This document shows, piece after piece, positions 27,269 to 36,913 of a stretch of DNA of 64,000 bases. The notes below the pieces were generated by a model. The model was not told the DNA's origin. It saw nothing but the letters and a program-made list of their open reading frames with translations, and did no database searches. Where the stretch lies: positions 2,046,001 to 2,110,000 of the forward strand of contig NZ_CP113939.1 in NCBI RefSeq assembly GCF_029392315.1, read 5' to 3'. Every line of letters begins with the position of its first letter. The first letter of the stretch is position 1. Source of the DNA: Bifidobacterium sp. ESL0690. GTDB taxonomy: Bacteria; Actinomycetota; Actinomycetes; Actinomycetales; Bifidobacteriaceae. A program made the translations under genes and the position numbers.

Positions 27269-28339
27269 TCACGCACCAAAATGCTTGCGGGCTACGATCT
27301 CGGCGAGCTCGACGGCGTTCAAGGCAGCACCCTTACGCAGATTGTCGTTGGCGATGAAGAATGCGAGGCCTTTCTTGCCATCGACGGCCTGGTCCTGACG
27401 GATGCGGCCAACAAAGCTCGGGTCCTTGCCGGCAGCCAGTTGCGGGGTCGGGATGTCGTTGAGCTCGACGCCCGGAGCGTCCTTCAGCACCTCACGGGCC
27501 ATGTCGGGTGTGACATCGCGCTCGAACTCGGCGTTGACCGACATGCCATGGGCGGTGAAGACGCCGACGCGCACGCAGGTGCAGGAAGCGGCGAGGTTCG
27601 GCAGGTGCAGAATCTTGCGGCTTTCGTTCCTGAGCTTCTGCTCCTCGTCGGTCTCTTCGCTGCCATCATCGACAATGGCACCGATGAACGGCACGGCGTT
27701 GAAGGCGATGGTGCGCACGACCTTGGTGGGCTTGGGGAAATCGATGGCGGAACCGTCGAAAACGAGCTTGTCGGCGCCCTGATCGACGGCGGCCTTGGCC
27801 TCGTTCATCAGCTGCTCGACTCCGGCGCGGCCGGCTCCGGAAACCGCCTGATAGGAGCTGACAATCAGGCGCTTGAGGCCGAAGTGAGTGTCCAGCGCCT
27901 TCAACACGGGAATGCAGGCCATCGTGGTGCAGTTCGGGTTGGCGACGATGCGGCGCGGAATGTCATCAAGATCGTCGGGATTGGCCTCAGCGACAACCAA
28001 CGGCACGTCGTCGTGCATACGCCACTGCGATGAATTGTCGATCACATACGCTCCGGCTTCGGCGAACTTCGGTGCCCAAATCTTCGAAGTGCCGCCGCCG
28101 GCAGAGAAAATGGCGATATCAATGCCGCTCAAGTCGGCCTTGGCCACGTCCTCGACCACGATGTCGCGGTCACGCCATTTGAGCACGGTGCCGGCGGAAT
28201 GCGAGGAAGCGAGGAAACGCAGGTTATTGATGGGGAAATTCCGTTCGTCGAGCACGCGACGCATCACCATGCCGACCTGGCCGGTGGCTCCCAGCACCGC
28301 GACGTTGACCTTGCGCTGTTGTCCGTTTGATTCAGACAT
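27269..28339 (-). CDS. asd: Aspartate-semialdehyde dehydrogenase
   Basis: This 356-residue NADPH enzyme reduces aspartyl phosphate to aspartate semialdehyde for lysine, threonine, methionine and diaminopimelate. The N-terminal nucleotide site is VLGATGQVGMVMRRVL. The catalytic cysteine is in NPNCTT, and the substrate region YQAVSGAGRAG and later GVFTAHGMSVNAEF are conserved. The RBS GGGAGGA is four bases from the ATG. It follows the two aspartokinase genes, one or more steps earlier in the same pathway, though a 367-base gap suggests its own promoter. Confidence 0.96.
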   Translation of the reverse strand: MSESNGQQRKVNVAVLGATGQVGMVMRRVLDERNFPINNLRFLASSHSAGTVLKWRDRDIVVEDVAKADLSGIDIAIFSAGGGTSKIWAPKFAEAGAYVIDNSSQWRMHDDVPLVVAEANPDDLDDIPRRIVANPNCTTMACIPVLKALDTHFGLKRLIVSSYQAVSGAGRAGVEQLMNEAKAAVDQGADKLVFDGSAIDFPKPTKVVRTIAFNAVPFIGAIVDDGSEETDEEQKLRNESRKILHLPNLAASCTCVRVGVFTAHGMSVNAEFERDVTPDMAREVLKDAPGVELNDIPTPQLAAGKDPSFVGRIRQDQAVDGKKGLAFFIANDNLRKGAALNAVELAEIVARKHFGA

Positions 28340-28706
28340 CTGTTCCTCCCGTTTGACGGCCGTTTATTTCCGACTTGCGCCGCCGCTTCTCACAGCATAT
28401 TCATCGCCCAAGCGCGCAAAACACCATTAGACGTTATGTGCCATATCATAGCGCGAGGTACTGCGCGGCCGGCAGCTGCATATGACTATATGAGACATAA
28501 CGCAACGCAGAAATACCTACAACGCATCAGTCAAACACAGGCCGGCTCGAACGACGCTTGGCACCGAATATGCTTATCCCGATTACTTGCATATGACAGC
28601 GTTCCCGCCATTCCAGGCAATTCGGCCTCCATTACAGGCAACAACGCATCCGGAATCGTATCAATAAAGATACGACGGCCACCGCCAACGCAACGCACGC
28701 CGCGTT
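28340..28706 (-). other. Gap between the aspartokinase ACT gene and asd
   Basis: No gene is supported here. A small hairpin CGTATC-AATAAA-GATACG at 28655-28672 could end the aspartokinase message, and a TATAGT-like -10 near 28485 could start asd. Confidence 0.35.
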
Positions 28707-29336
28707 TCAGCGACCGGTGCCGCCGTAGACCACAGCCTCCACCTGATCGGCGTCGAGGCCATAAGCCGTATGCAGCGCACGCACCGCGTCGTCGAGCTGG
28801 TCGAGCGGAACGAGGGCCGCGATGCGGATTTCGGAAGTCGAAATCATCATCACGTTGATGTGTTCGGCGCTCAGGGCCTCGAAGAACTTGGCGGCGAGGC
28901 CGGAATGGGTTTTCATACCCACACCCACCACGGCGACCTTGCCGACGTTCGTATTGACGAAATAGGAGTCGTAACCAAGCTTCGCCTTCTTGCCGTCAAG
29001 CGCCTTCTCGACGGTTTTGACCGTGGCATCGGGGACGGTGAAGGAGATGTCGGCCTTGCCAGTGGACGCGCCGGCCTGCACGATCATGTCGATGTTGATG
29101 CCGCTTTTGGCAAGTTCGGTGAACACGCGGGCGGCCATACCCGGCTCGTCGGGAACGCCGCGCACGGTGACCAGGGATTCGGTGCGGTCGTGGGCCACAC
29201 CGGAAATCACCGGGGTCTCGGGGCCGAGATCGGGGAAAATGTCGCCCATCGACTTGTTTTCGGTCTTGCCAGCCTTGCTGGTTTTGCTGTTACTGGCCAG
29301 ATTCACGTCATCGTCTTTCGTGGTGTCGCTGCTCAT
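28707..29336 (-). CDS. Aspartokinase regulatory (ACT-domain) subunit
   Basis: This 209-residue protein has a Lys/Ser/Asp-rich N-terminus of about 40 residues, then two ACT domains: LVTVRGVPDEPGMAARVFTE and VAVVGVGMKTHSGLAAKFFE. These are the allosteric modules that bind lysine/threonine in aspartokinase. It follows the catalytic gene by 83 bases in the same direction, so the two probably assemble into one enzyme. In many actinobacteria a beta subunit arises from an internal start of one gene; here the parts are wholly separate genes. RBS AAAGGA, ATG 29336. Confidence 0.92.
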   Translation of the reverse strand: MSSDTTKDDDVNLASNSKTSKAGKTENKSMGDIFPDLGPETPVISGVAHDRTESLVTVRGVPDEPGMAARVFTELAKSGINIDMIVQAGASTGKADISFTVPDATVKTVEKALDGKKAKLGYDSYFVNTNVGKVAVVGVGMKTHSGLAAKFFEALSAEHINVMMISTSEIRIAALVPLDQLDDAVRALHTAYGLDADQVEAVVYGGTGR

Positions 29337-29419
29337 TGTGTTTCCTTTGCTCTGGTTACGTTCAAGTCTCTATCGATATGTTTTTACATTTTGCGCTAAC
29401 GTCGTGGCTCTCCGCCCGC

Positions 29420-30184
29420 TCACTCCAGGTTCGGCAACTCGCGCGCGTCCACGCCTTCCGGCACCACCAACGTGCCCATCCGATGAGAGAACGAACTGCG
29501 CACATGCAACGGCATGTTGAAACGCTGGGCGTATTCCACGCAACGCAAGGCCAGGACCTTCGAACCGCAGGAAGCCATTTCAAGGATGGCGTCGTAGCTG
29601 ATGGAGGGAATGCGGCGAGCGCTGGGAACGATACGCGGATCTGCGGTGAAAATGCCATCGACGTCCGTATAGATTTCACAGATATCCGCTCCGAGCGCCA
29701 CCGCGAGCGCGACAGCCGAGGTGTCGGAACCTCCACGGCCCAACGTGGTGTAATCGCCGTCCGCGTTGATGCCTTGGAAACCGGCGACGATGGCGATCTT
29801 GCCATCATGCACGACATGGGCCACGCGCTCCGGCTTGACGGCCTTGATGTGTGCCGCGCCGAATTGTGCATCGGTCATGAAACCGGCCTGGGAACCGGTG
29901 AAGGAGTATGCACGCTCACCGGCTGCGTGGATGGCCATTGCCAGAAGGCTCATCGAGATGCGTTCGCCTGCTGTCATCAGCATGTCCATCTCGCGCGCGG
30001 GAGGATTGGAATCAATGCTCATGGCTTGGTCGATCAGATCGTCGGTGGTGTCACCCATCGCCGAAACGACGACGGCGACATTATTGCCCTTGCGTTTCGT
30101 CTCCACAATCCGCTTGGCAACGCGCTTGATGGACTCGGCATCGGCCACAGATGACCCGCCGTATTTCTGCACGATAAGCGCCAC
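29420..30184 (-). CDS. lysC: Aspartokinase catalytic subunit
   Basis: This 254-residue amino-acid kinase domain carries [19 protein letters not shown] at the N-terminus, [15 protein letters not shown] (ATP/aspartate site) and [13 protein letters not shown]. It phosphorylates aspartate, the entry step to diaminopimelate, lysine, threonine and methionine. The start is a GTG at 30184 with AAAGGA five bases upstream; longer readings lack family similarity. It ends before any ACT domain, which is supplied by the next gene. Confidence 0.93.
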   Translation of the reverse strand: MALIVQKYGGSSVADAESIKRVAKRIVETKRKGNNVAVVVSAMGDTTDDLIDQAMSIDSNPPAREMDMLMTAGERISMSLLAMAIHAAGERAYSFTGSQAGFMTDAQFGAAHIKAVKPERVAHVVHDGKIAIVAGFQGINADGDYTTLGRGGSDTSAVALAVALGADICEIYTDVDGIFTADPRIVPSARRIPSISYDAILEMASCGSKVLALRCVEYAQRFNMPLHVRSSFSHRMGTLVVPEGVDARELPNLE

Positions 30185-30460
30185 GATTTTCCTTTTCTCC
30201 CCTGACGGACGCGTTGCTTTTAAACGCAAGCCGCCATATCTCAACGCCAACTGGCAAATGACACGATGCGAAACAACACAACGCAACCCGGTCTTGCGGT
30301 CAGCTTTCGACAGTAATGATTGAATTATATGCCAGTCCCGCGCCTGATTGCGTCGCTTACCACCATGCGGGCATACCGCTTGCACGTGCTCGAACGTTTG
30401 GAACGGCAAACGCGACTCAAAGTTCAGTTCTTTAGTCCAATTATCGGCACAAACGAACGT

Positions 30461-31063
30461 TCAGGCTTCCTGCCGGCCTTCCAAGGCCCTTCCGAGCGTG
30501 ATTTCGTCCGCATATTCCAGGTCACTGCCCACCGGCAGGCCGCTGGCAAGCCGCGTGACCTTGAGCCCCAGCGGGGAAAGCAGACGGCTCAGGTAGGTCA
30601 CCGTGGCCTCGCCTTCGATATTGGGGTCGAGCGCGAGGATGATCTCCTTGACCTCGTCGGTTTTGAGCCGGTCCAGAAGCTTGGGAATGGCCAGATCGCC
30701 GGGTCCGACGTTCGCCATCGGGTTGATGGCCCCGCCAAGAACGTGGTAGACACCATGGAATTCGCGGGTGCGCTCGATGCTCATGACGTCTTTCGGCTCC
30801 TCCACCACGCAGATGATGGAATGGTCACGGCGCGGGTCGGAGCAGATCGGGCACGGGCTCGTTTCGCACACGTTGCCGCAGATCTCGCAGAACCGCACCT
30901 TCTCCTTGACCTCGCGGATGGCGTCCGCCAGGTCCTGCGCCTCTTCGTCACTGGCCGAAAGCAGGTAGAAGGCTATGCGCTGGGCACCTTTGGGGCCAAT
31001 GCCCGGCAGGCGCGCGAAACCGTCGATAAGGCGCTGAATCGCGCCATCATACGCCAAAGCCAT
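30461..31063 (-). CDS. recR: Recombination mediator RecR
   Basis: This 200-residue protein has the normal length and full domain order: helix-hairpin-helix ([18 protein letters not shown]), a four-cysteine zinc finger ([16 protein letters not shown]), and a Toprim domain ([34 protein letters not shown]). With RecF/RecO it loads RecA onto gapped DNA. It starts three bases after the dnaX stop, the usual dnaX-recR arrangement, so it is co-transcribed and probably translationally coupled. Confidence 0.97.
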   Translation of the reverse strand: MALAYDGAIQRLIDGFARLPGIGPKGAQRIAFYLLSASDEEAQDLADAIREVKEKVRFCEICGNVCETSPCPICSDPRRDHSIICVVEEPKDVMSIERTREFHGVYHVLGGAINPMANVGPGDLAIPKLLDRLKTDEVKEIILALDPNIEGEATVTYLSRLLSPLGLKVTRLASGLPVGSDLEYADEITLGRALEGRQEA

Positions 31064-31066
31064 CTG

Positions 31067-34066
31067 CTATCGTCTCTCCTCGTCCGTGTGCTTCTCCACC
31101 GGTTTGATGTTCTTAGGATTCTTCGGGTCATCCGCTTTGAAGTCCTCGACCTGCTTGACCTCGAAGAGTTTCGAAAGCTCATCCATGCTTACCGCTGTGG
31201 CGTCGCCCAACGACTGATCGTTCAGGGAATAGTCATCGTCTTCGGCAGCCACTTGCGGATGCTGCTCCGTCTCGTCGGTCGTGTCGACATTCTGGAAGCG
31301 TGCGGCCACGTCTCCCCTGTCGTCCAGCTTTACGGCTGACATGCCGTTCGTGGCTGCAGATTTCGGCTGGGAATTGCCAGCCACTGCGGAAGCCAGATTT
31401 TCGGAGCCATTGGCAGCGTTTGGCGAAACCGGAGAACCGTTGCCAGAGGAATCCGGCGGCCTGGTCTGCCAATTATCGACATTGGCCGTGGACGACGAAC
31501 CATGTGTCACGTTATTGCGCGCCGGCTGCGATGTATCCGAAGTATTGCCTGCGTTTGAGGCTTCGGAGTTGGAACCGGCCGTTTCTTCCTGCACCGGAGG
31601 GGTGGCCCAAGGGTCGATGCCATCACTTAAATCCGGAACCGCGATATGCTTCTTGTGATGTTCCGGGGGACGATTTTCGGATGTATCAACATAGGCAGGC
31701 AGACCTGAACCATTACTGCCAACACACTGCGCAGCATTATCCACAACGTTCGTTTCGACGGCTTGTTTAGCCATCGGATTGGCGTCCAAGCCACCCTGCG
31801 AACCGGGAACAGGAAGCGGATTCATCCAAGGATCGTAATCGTCATCCATAGGATTCTGCGACCCCTGGCCCATCGCTACCGGATTCGCAAACCCTACGCC
31901 TTCACGCGGCTGCGCTGAAGCTGATGCACTCGCCGCGACACCGGCACTTTGCGACACGTCGTTTCCGGTTCTCACGTTGCCGCTACCGGCTCCACCTACG
32001 CCGTCATTGCCCTTGCCGTTTTCGCTTCCCGCAAAGCCCGCTCGATGGGAGGAATCATCGGATTCACCGGCGGCATCGGCGTCGGCTTTCTTCTGTTCCT
32101 TCGGGCTCGAGGCGCTATGCCCGCCAGCCCCCGCAGCCATGCCCAACCCGCCGGTCGCCGAGACCTTGGCAACCGCGATATCGCGCTTGACCTTGGCCAG
32201 TTCCTCGGGCTTCATACGCTTGGTGGAAATGACCTTTTCGCCATTCGCCGCCACACCGGTGGGAGCGATCATCGTGTGCGGGCCAAAGACAGAACGCACG
32301 CCATCCAGCACCACGTTCGCGGCCTTCTGGCCGTTGTGCTCGGCATCGGAAGCGAGTGCCAGCGCGAAGGCATGCTGGCTCAGCGCGCAATCGAAGGTCA
32401 TCGACAGACGCGACTTGCCGGCGTTATTGGTCGCCAAAGAAACCGTAGGCACCTTGTTGTGAGCGACATATTCGCGCACATTTTCAGGCAACGACGTCAG
32501 CACCGCGTCCCACTTTTCCTCGACGGTGGCATTCGGGTCGATATTCACCCGTGCGGGCGCAGCGGCCTGAGCAGCTTGCTGTTGTGCGGCGTTTGCACTG
32601 GCCCCGTTGGCTTCAGCACTATTCGCAGAAGACTGTGGAGTCTGCCCGTTGGCAGCCGAGGCGCCGACACCACTTGCCGTTTGAGCGCCGGAAGCCTGCA
32701 TATTGGCATTATTGCTGGCCTGCTGAGCTTGGACGTTGACATTTGGCGCAGAACCTTGGTTGGCGGGTGCAAATCCAGCACCAGCCGGAGCGTTGCCCTG
32801 CCGCTGATTTGCGGCATTCCTGCTGGAGCCGATGAAACCGCCACGACCGTGAGCAGCATTATTACCTTGGCGGGCTCCGTTATTATTGCCGACGGCAGAT
32901 CCTGCCGAGCCCGCACCTGCGGGAACGGAACCGGACTGAGCCATGCTTGGCGCAAAGCCGTTCTCACGTCCGGCCAGCAGTTTCGCAGCCAAAAGTTCCA
33001 AACGCATGCGAGGCGAAATCGCCCCGGTCATGCTTCCCAAAGTCTCGTTGATGGTCTCGGCCATCGCCGTAAGCGTGGCAAGCCCCAGCGCCGAGGACTG
33101 ACGGTGCAGATCGCTCATGTCTTCAACGGCGGAGTCGTCGCTCAATACGCTTTCGGCCTTCTCGCCGCCAAGGGTGAGCACAAGCAAGTCGCGCACGCGA
33201 GAGAGCAGATCTTCCACGAACCGACGGGGTTCGAAACCGCCGACGACGACTTTTTCGACCACGCCGTAGAGCTTCTCGCCGTCCTTGTCGATGACCGCAT
33301 CGATCGCCTCGCCGATCAGTTCGTCTGGGGTGAAGCCGAGCAGGGCCACGGCAGAATCGTATGACACTTCGTTGTCAACGGCTCCGGCCATCAGCTGGTC
33401 GAGTACGGAAAGCGTGTCACGCACCGAACCGCCGCCGGCACGCATGGTGAGCTTCAGCACACCCGGCTCAAGATCGATGCTTTCCTTTTCGCACACTTCT
33501 TCCAGATAGGGGCCCATAATCTCGGGAGGCACGAGGCGGAACGGATAGTGGTGGGTACGCGAGCGAATGGTCGAAATGACCTTGTCCGGCTCGGTGGTGG
33601 CGAAGATGAACATGACATGTTCCGGCGGTTCCTCCACGATCTTCAGAAGGGCATTAAATCCCTGCTGAGTGACCATGTGGGCCTCATCGAGGATGAAAAT
33701 CTTGTAACGATCACGGGCCGGGGCGAAGGCGGCACGTTCACGCAGTTCACGCGCATCCTCTACGCCGTTGTGGCTGGCCGCGTCAATCTCAACCACATCG
33801 ATCGAGCCGGGGCCGCCGGTGGCCAGGTCCTTACAGCTTTCGCATTCGCCGCAAGGATGCGAGGTGGGGCCTTTGGCACAGTTGATGCATCGGGCCAGTA
33901 TTCGCGCGGAACTGGTCTTGCCGCAACCGCGCGGCCCGCTGAACAAATAGGCGTGCGTCAGCTTGCCTTCGTCCAAGGCGCGGGAGAGCGGGACGGTGAC
34001 CTGATCCTGCCCGATGATGCCGTCAAATGTGTCTGGCCGATACCGTCGATACAATGCAAGTGCCAT
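31067..34066 (-). CDS. dnaX: DNA polymerase III gamma/tau subunit
   Basis: This 999-residue clamp-loader ATPase has Walker A GPRGCGKT, a zinc module (CINCAKGPTSHPCGECESC), Walker B with D-E-A-H, and the sensor region S-T-I-R-S-R-T-H-H. After about residue 370 two very long Ala/Gly/Asn/Gln/Ser-rich linkers flank a conserved tau-like domain (NVREYVAHNKVPTVSLATNN, then SMTFDCALSQHAFALALASD). I see no A-AAA-AAG-type slippery site, so only one product is expected. It forms an operon with recR. Confidence 0.95.
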   Translation of the reverse strand: MALALYRRYRPDTFDGIIGQDQVTVPLSRALDEGKLTHAYLFSGPRGCGKTSSARILARCINCAKGPTSHPCGECESCKDLATGGPGSIDVVEIDAASHNGVEDARELRERAAFAPARDRYKIFILDEAHMVTQQGFNALLKIVEEPPEHVMFIFATTEPDKVISTIRSRTHHYPFRLVPPEIMGPYLEEVCEKESIDLEPGVLKLTMRAGGGSVRDTLSVLDQLMAGAVDNEVSYDSAVALLGFTPDELIGEAIDAVIDKDGEKLYGVVEKVVVGGFEPRRFVEDLLSRVRDLLVLTLGGEKAESVLSDDSAVEDMSDLHRQSSALGLATLTAMAETINETLGSMTGAISPRMRLELLAAKLLAGRENGFAPSMAQSGSVPAGAGSAGSAVGNNNGARQGNNAAHGRGGFIGSSRNAANQRQGNAPAGAGFAPANQGSAPNVNVQAQQASNNANMQASGAQTASGVGASAANGQTPQSSANSAEANGASANAAQQQAAQAAAPARVNIDPNATVEEKWDAVLTSLPENVREYVAHNKVPTVSLATNNAGKSRLSMTFDCALSQHAFALALASDAEHNGQKAANVVLDGVRSVFGPHTMIAPTGVAANGEKVISTKRMKPEELAKVKRDIAVAKVSATGGLGMAAGAGGHSASSPKEQKKADADAAGESDDSSHRAGFAGSENGKGNDGVGGAGSGNVRTGNDVSQSAGVAASASASAQPREGVGFANPVAMGQGSQNPMDDDYDPWMNPLPVPGSQGGLDANPMAKQAVETNVVDNAAQCVGSNGSGLPAYVDTSENRPPEHHKKHIAVPDLSDGIDPWATPPVQEETAGSNSEASNAGNTSDTSQPARNNVTHGSSSTANVDNWQTRPPDSSGNGSPVSPNAANGSENLASAVAGNSQPKSAATNGMSAVKLDDRGDVAARFQNVDTTDETEQHPQVAAEDDDYSLNDQSLGDATAVSMDELSKLFEVKQVEDFKADDPKNPKNIKPVEKHTDEERR

Positions 34067-34296
34067 ACTCTATAACCTACCTTTACCCGACTATTTTCGG
34101 TGATGTTTCACGAGCGGAATCATTCTCTTTTCGCCGTTTTGCGCGAGTCAGAGCGCTGATAGGCCTCACCGTGCCACGGCCTTTTCACTAACCGCATTCA
34201 CGCGTACCTATAGAGTTGTTTATAAAACGTAATACAGCTTACCTTATGCGCACAACCACAGCCATGCCGACCGCACCTTGAACAACACCAATGCTT

Positions 34297-34995
34297 CTAC
34301 GAACATTCTACCGGACCTGCCCGAGCCATGCGGGAGACCAGAGGCGCGAACGGAACCGCGGTTTTCACGGCGACCTTGACAGTGACGTCCTCCTCATCCA
34401 CCTTGCAGATGACCAGAGCCGCCTTGTTGAGGGTGGTGGCCAGCCGGGATTTGATGCATGGATCGAAATCACCGTCTCGCGCGGACTCAGCTCCTGCGAT
34501 GGCAGCTTGGTCGGCGGCCGATCGGGCATCTGAGACACAGACCAGAAAATTACCTCCGAGGGCAACCGCCGATATCAGTATCGCCGCGACGGCAATGAGC
34601 ATGACCCCGTTGATGGTTCCGGAGCCTTCATCGTACGCACCGGCGTTCAATAGACGATGACGTGCAATCACCGAAGCCGGTGCCGCAGCCGGCTTGTCGA
34701 ATATGAATGAAGCGAAAAACCGCCTCACCCGATTCGACACCACCGGCCGGGAACGCCGTGACATCAGACCGCCATTACGCTTCCGGCAGGAATCTCGAAA
34801 ATTACCGCGACAAGCATATTCCGATTCCTTTATAGCTATGGGACGATTTGCCCAACCATGCACTGCCTCGCCAGAATCGTTGCATTCCATACTCGACTCG
34901 GTCCTGCGACGATCCGCCCAGCATGGCTGGTCATTGCCGGAATCGTTGCATTCTGGGTTTTCCTTGGCCTTGCGGCGTTTCTTCCAACCGTTCAT
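34297..34995 (-). CDS. TadE-like protein of the Flp/Tad locus (Rv3660-neighbourhood type)
   Basis: This 232-residue protein has an N-terminal Arg/Cys-rich part, then a Tad-type segment: D-E-G-S-G-T-I-N-G, a hydrophobic helix (VMLIAVAAILISAVALGG), and ARSAADQAAIAGAESARDG, as in 'helicase/secretion neighbourhood TadE-like' proteins. It probably forms part of the pseudopilin/pilus export apparatus at the membrane. The ATG at 34995 overlaps the stop of the upstream TadE gene (ATGA), with GGGAG in front. The first about 90 residues contain a degenerate 22-residue duplication (ECNDSG twice) and are unusual for the family; an internal start at about 34766 (MSRRSRP) is possible. Confidence 0.75.
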   Translation of the reverse strand: MNGWKKRRKAKENPECNDSGNDQPCWADRRRTESSMECNDSGEAVHGWANRPIAIKESEYACRGNFRDSCRKRNGGLMSRRSRPVVSNRVRRFFASFIFDKPAAAPASVIARHRLLNAGAYDEGSGTINGVMLIAVAAILISAVALGGNFLVCVSDARSAADQAAIAGAESARDGDFDPCIKSRLATTLNKAALVICKVDEEDVTVKVAVKTAVPFAPLVSRMARAGPVECS

Positions 34996-35564
34996 TGGAC
35001 GACTCCCGTCGCCTTGCCGACCACGGCCATGGGCAGCACATGCATAGGGTCGGGCACTACGCGGCAACTTACCGTCACCTTGACCTGCTTGAAGCCCCGG
35101 GATATGGAGACATTGGCATCGCCGCCGGCGGCATCGTGCGCGGCCAGACGGGCCTCGGTGTCACTGTTGGACACCACGGCCACACGGGCTGCGGCGGAGG
35201 CGGCATCCTGACAGTTCATCTCCACCGTGACCGCCCGGGCCAGCATCATCAGCAGCACAGCCATCACCATCACCGCCGGAAGCACGACGGCGAATTCGGC
35301 GGTGACAGCTCCTTCGTCGCTGGCTTTGCACCGGCGAGCACCGAACCGGCCAAACCCACTGAAGCGGCCGAAGAGCCGATGCCGGTCACCGGCAGCATGA
35401 CTGCGAAGCCGCTGACGCAAGTTTCGTATCCAAGCAACCAGCGACCAGCCCGTGCCAGTGCTGCCCGACGTACTGATTGCCGCATTGGCCGCCGCCGGGA
35501 TGAGATCCCCACCGCAACGGCGGTCAGCTGGTCCATGTGATTGCATCTTTTGAAGTGACATCAT
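34992..35564 (-). CDS. TadE-family pilus assembly protein
   Basis: This 190-residue protein has the TadE signature: D-E-G-A-V-T-A-E-F-A-V-V-L-P directly before a transmembrane helix (AVMVMAVLLMMLARAVTVEM), then a small extracytoplasmic domain with cysteines. TadE-type pseudopilins are needed for Flp pilus assembly. An N-terminal basic/Gly-rich stretch of about 75 residues precedes the signature. GAGAGG supports the ATG at 35564; an earlier ATG (35591) has no RBS. The stop overlaps the next start by four bases. Confidence 0.8.
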   Translation of the reverse strand: MMSLQKMQSHGPADRRCGGDLIPAAANAAISTSGSTGTGWSLVAWIRNLRQRLRSHAAGDRHRLFGRFSGFGRFGARRCKASDEGAVTAEFAVVLPAVMVMAVLLMMLARAVTVEMNCQDAASAAARVAVVSNSDTEARLAAHDAAGGDANVSISRGFKQVKVTVSCRVVPDPMHVLPMAVVGKATGVVQ

Positions 35565-35630
35565 GCCCTGCATCCTCTCTGCAATCAACATCGTTTATTG
35601 TTCATTTTCTTGACATAGCGGCACGGAAAC

Positions 35631-35918
35631 TCAGACCACCTTGAGCGCCTTCTTGACCAATTGCATCAACAACGTCTTGACGGCACCGGACTTGAGCAAG
35701 GCCACTAAAACGGCCGCAAATCCGGTGGCAGCCACCAGAACCACCGCGTATTCGGCTGTGGCCGCGCCTTCGTCGGGTTCGGCCATTGCCGTGCGGAAAC
35801 GGGCATCCATCAGGCACAGCTGTCCCTTGACCTGCCTCGAACGTTCCGAAAGACGGGAGGCGAAACCCGTGGTGACGCCGGTGCCGGACTGATCGATGGT
35901 CATCAATTCTTTACTCAT
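35631..35918 (-). CDS. DUF4244/Flp-like small pilin
   Basis: This 95-residue protein contains the Flp-type processing and helix region E-P-D-E-G-A-A-T-A-E-Y-A-V-V-L-V-A-A, followed by a hydrophobic helix and a short basic end (LVKKALKVV). It is the best candidate for the major Flp pilin, cleaved by a prepilin peptidase (TadV) that is not in this window. RBS AAAGGAG is five bases before the ATG at 35918. It is the first gene of the second tad unit; an upstream element at 36020-36066 is shared with the first unit. Confidence 0.82.
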   Translation of the reverse strand: MSKELMTIDQSGTGVTTGFASRLSERSRQVKGQLCLMDARFRTAMAEPDEGAATAEYAVVLVAATGFAAVLVALLKSGAVKTLLMQLVKKALKVV

Positions 35919-36019
35919 GATTACTCCTTTGATTTCTGTGAAATTTGATACCACAACCGTTGCGATTGCGATACCCCCAGTCTGACAGAAGTTCGTCGTT
36001 TACCGTGACGATTCCGGGC

Positions 36020-36121
36020 ACTGTGGTCGGATGCTCGGGGTTATGCACATCCCGGGCGTGTCGCGGTTTTCGTCCACCAAAAATGTGTACAGGAATGTGG
36101 AATGTCGGAAAATTATCCACA
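36020..36121 (-). promoter_or_regulatory. Shared tad upstream element (copy A) with DnaA boxes
   Basis: 36020-36066 matches 40334-40380 without gaps at 39 of 47 positions by my count. It includes TTATGCACA (36041-36049), one mismatch from a DnaA box. A perfect DnaA box TTATCCACA lies at 36113-36121. The region is upstream of the pilin gene. Confidence 0.6.
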
Positions 36122-36213
36122 CCCAAAAACACACGAAAGTGAAATACAAAAACCCTATGCAGAAAATTCCAGACCGCAATCCAAGCACGTTGACATGTAT
36201 GTACGAAACAGGC

Positions 36214-36861
36214 TCAATGACCGATGAACGAACCTATGGCCGGGATGATGCCGATGAGCATGAAAGAGGGCAGAAAGCAGAGGCCAGTGGGCAAAAGCAA
36301 CTTGACTGAAAGCCGCTGAGCTGACTGCTCGATTGACGCGCGGGCCCGCGCATCCAGCTGCTCGACCGCGCTTTCCAACGGGCCGACCGGCGAAACACCG
36401 CGGATCCACGTGCTTTTCAAAGCGCCATCGATGACGCTCAACGCATCAAGCGCGGCAACGACGTCATCCGAAGGCGGATCGTCATCTTTTCCCTTGCGTT
36501 TTCGGGCGTGCCTGTTTTTTGGTTCAGCCCCCTGCCTGCTCTGCTCCCCCGCATTCTGACAGGCCAGGGAAGCCGCGAACCATGCATCCTCCCAGCTAAA
36601 CCCGAGCATTAATGAACGCGAAGCCCGGCAAAGCCCGTCACCGAGCGTTCCGCCGACAATCAAGCCGATGACCTCAAGCGCGTGCGGAATCGAGGAGCCT
36701 TCACGCATCGCCACCGCCATCATCTCCAGAATGACTCCGAGCGACGGCTTCGCAGCACAACTCGTAGCCAACGCACGCAGTTGCCCCGAAAGCGCTTGCG
36801 CGGGCGAGCGCCACAAAACCCATGCCACAGCCACTAAACAGCCTGAAATCAGTGCGTTCAT
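36214..36861 (-). CDS. TadC-like inner-membrane platform protein (T2SS-F type)
   Basis: This 215-residue protein has an N-terminal hydrophobic helix, then a T2SSF-like helical domain (LGVILEMMAVAMREGSSIPHALEVIG). A variable charged insert (RHARKRKGKDDDPPSD) is followed by a C-terminal part ending in two hydrophobic helices (LLLPTGLCFLPSFMLIGIIPAIGSFIG), as in TadC. It is shorter than full TadC, as usual in actinobacterial Tad loci. Start ATG 36861 is chosen over 36903 because of the G-rich RBS. It is separated from tadB by tandem repeats. Confidence 0.85.
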   Translation of the reverse strand: MNALISGCLVAVAWVLWRSPAQALSGQLRALATSCAAKPSLGVILEMMAVAMREGSSIPHALEVIGLIVGGTLGDGLCRASRSLMLGFSWEDAWFAASLACQNAGEQSRQGAEPKNRHARKRKGKDDDPPSDDVVAALDALSVIDGALKSTWIRGVSPVGPLESAVEQLDARARASIEQSAQRLSVKLLLPTGLCFLPSFMLIGIIPAIGSFIGH

Positions 36862-36913
36862 TCCCCACCCACCTTTGTCATTGCAATACATTTCAAACCG
36901 CATGTTCCACAGA

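Noticed and set aside
28436..28858. 140-codon plus-strand frame between asd and the ACT gene
   Set aside because: It overlaps the 3' end of the ACT gene and has Arg/Pro-rich shadow composition.
31067..34066. Programmed frameshift in dnaX making a short gamma form
   Set aside because: No A-rich slippery heptamer with a following hairpin was seen after the ATPase domains.
36000..36188. Short peptide with the sequence 'DTPxMxITPxIRPQxP' seen before both tad units
   Set aside because: It comes from translating the shared 47-base DNA element in one frame. Neither copy has an RBS, and a regulatory explanation fits better.
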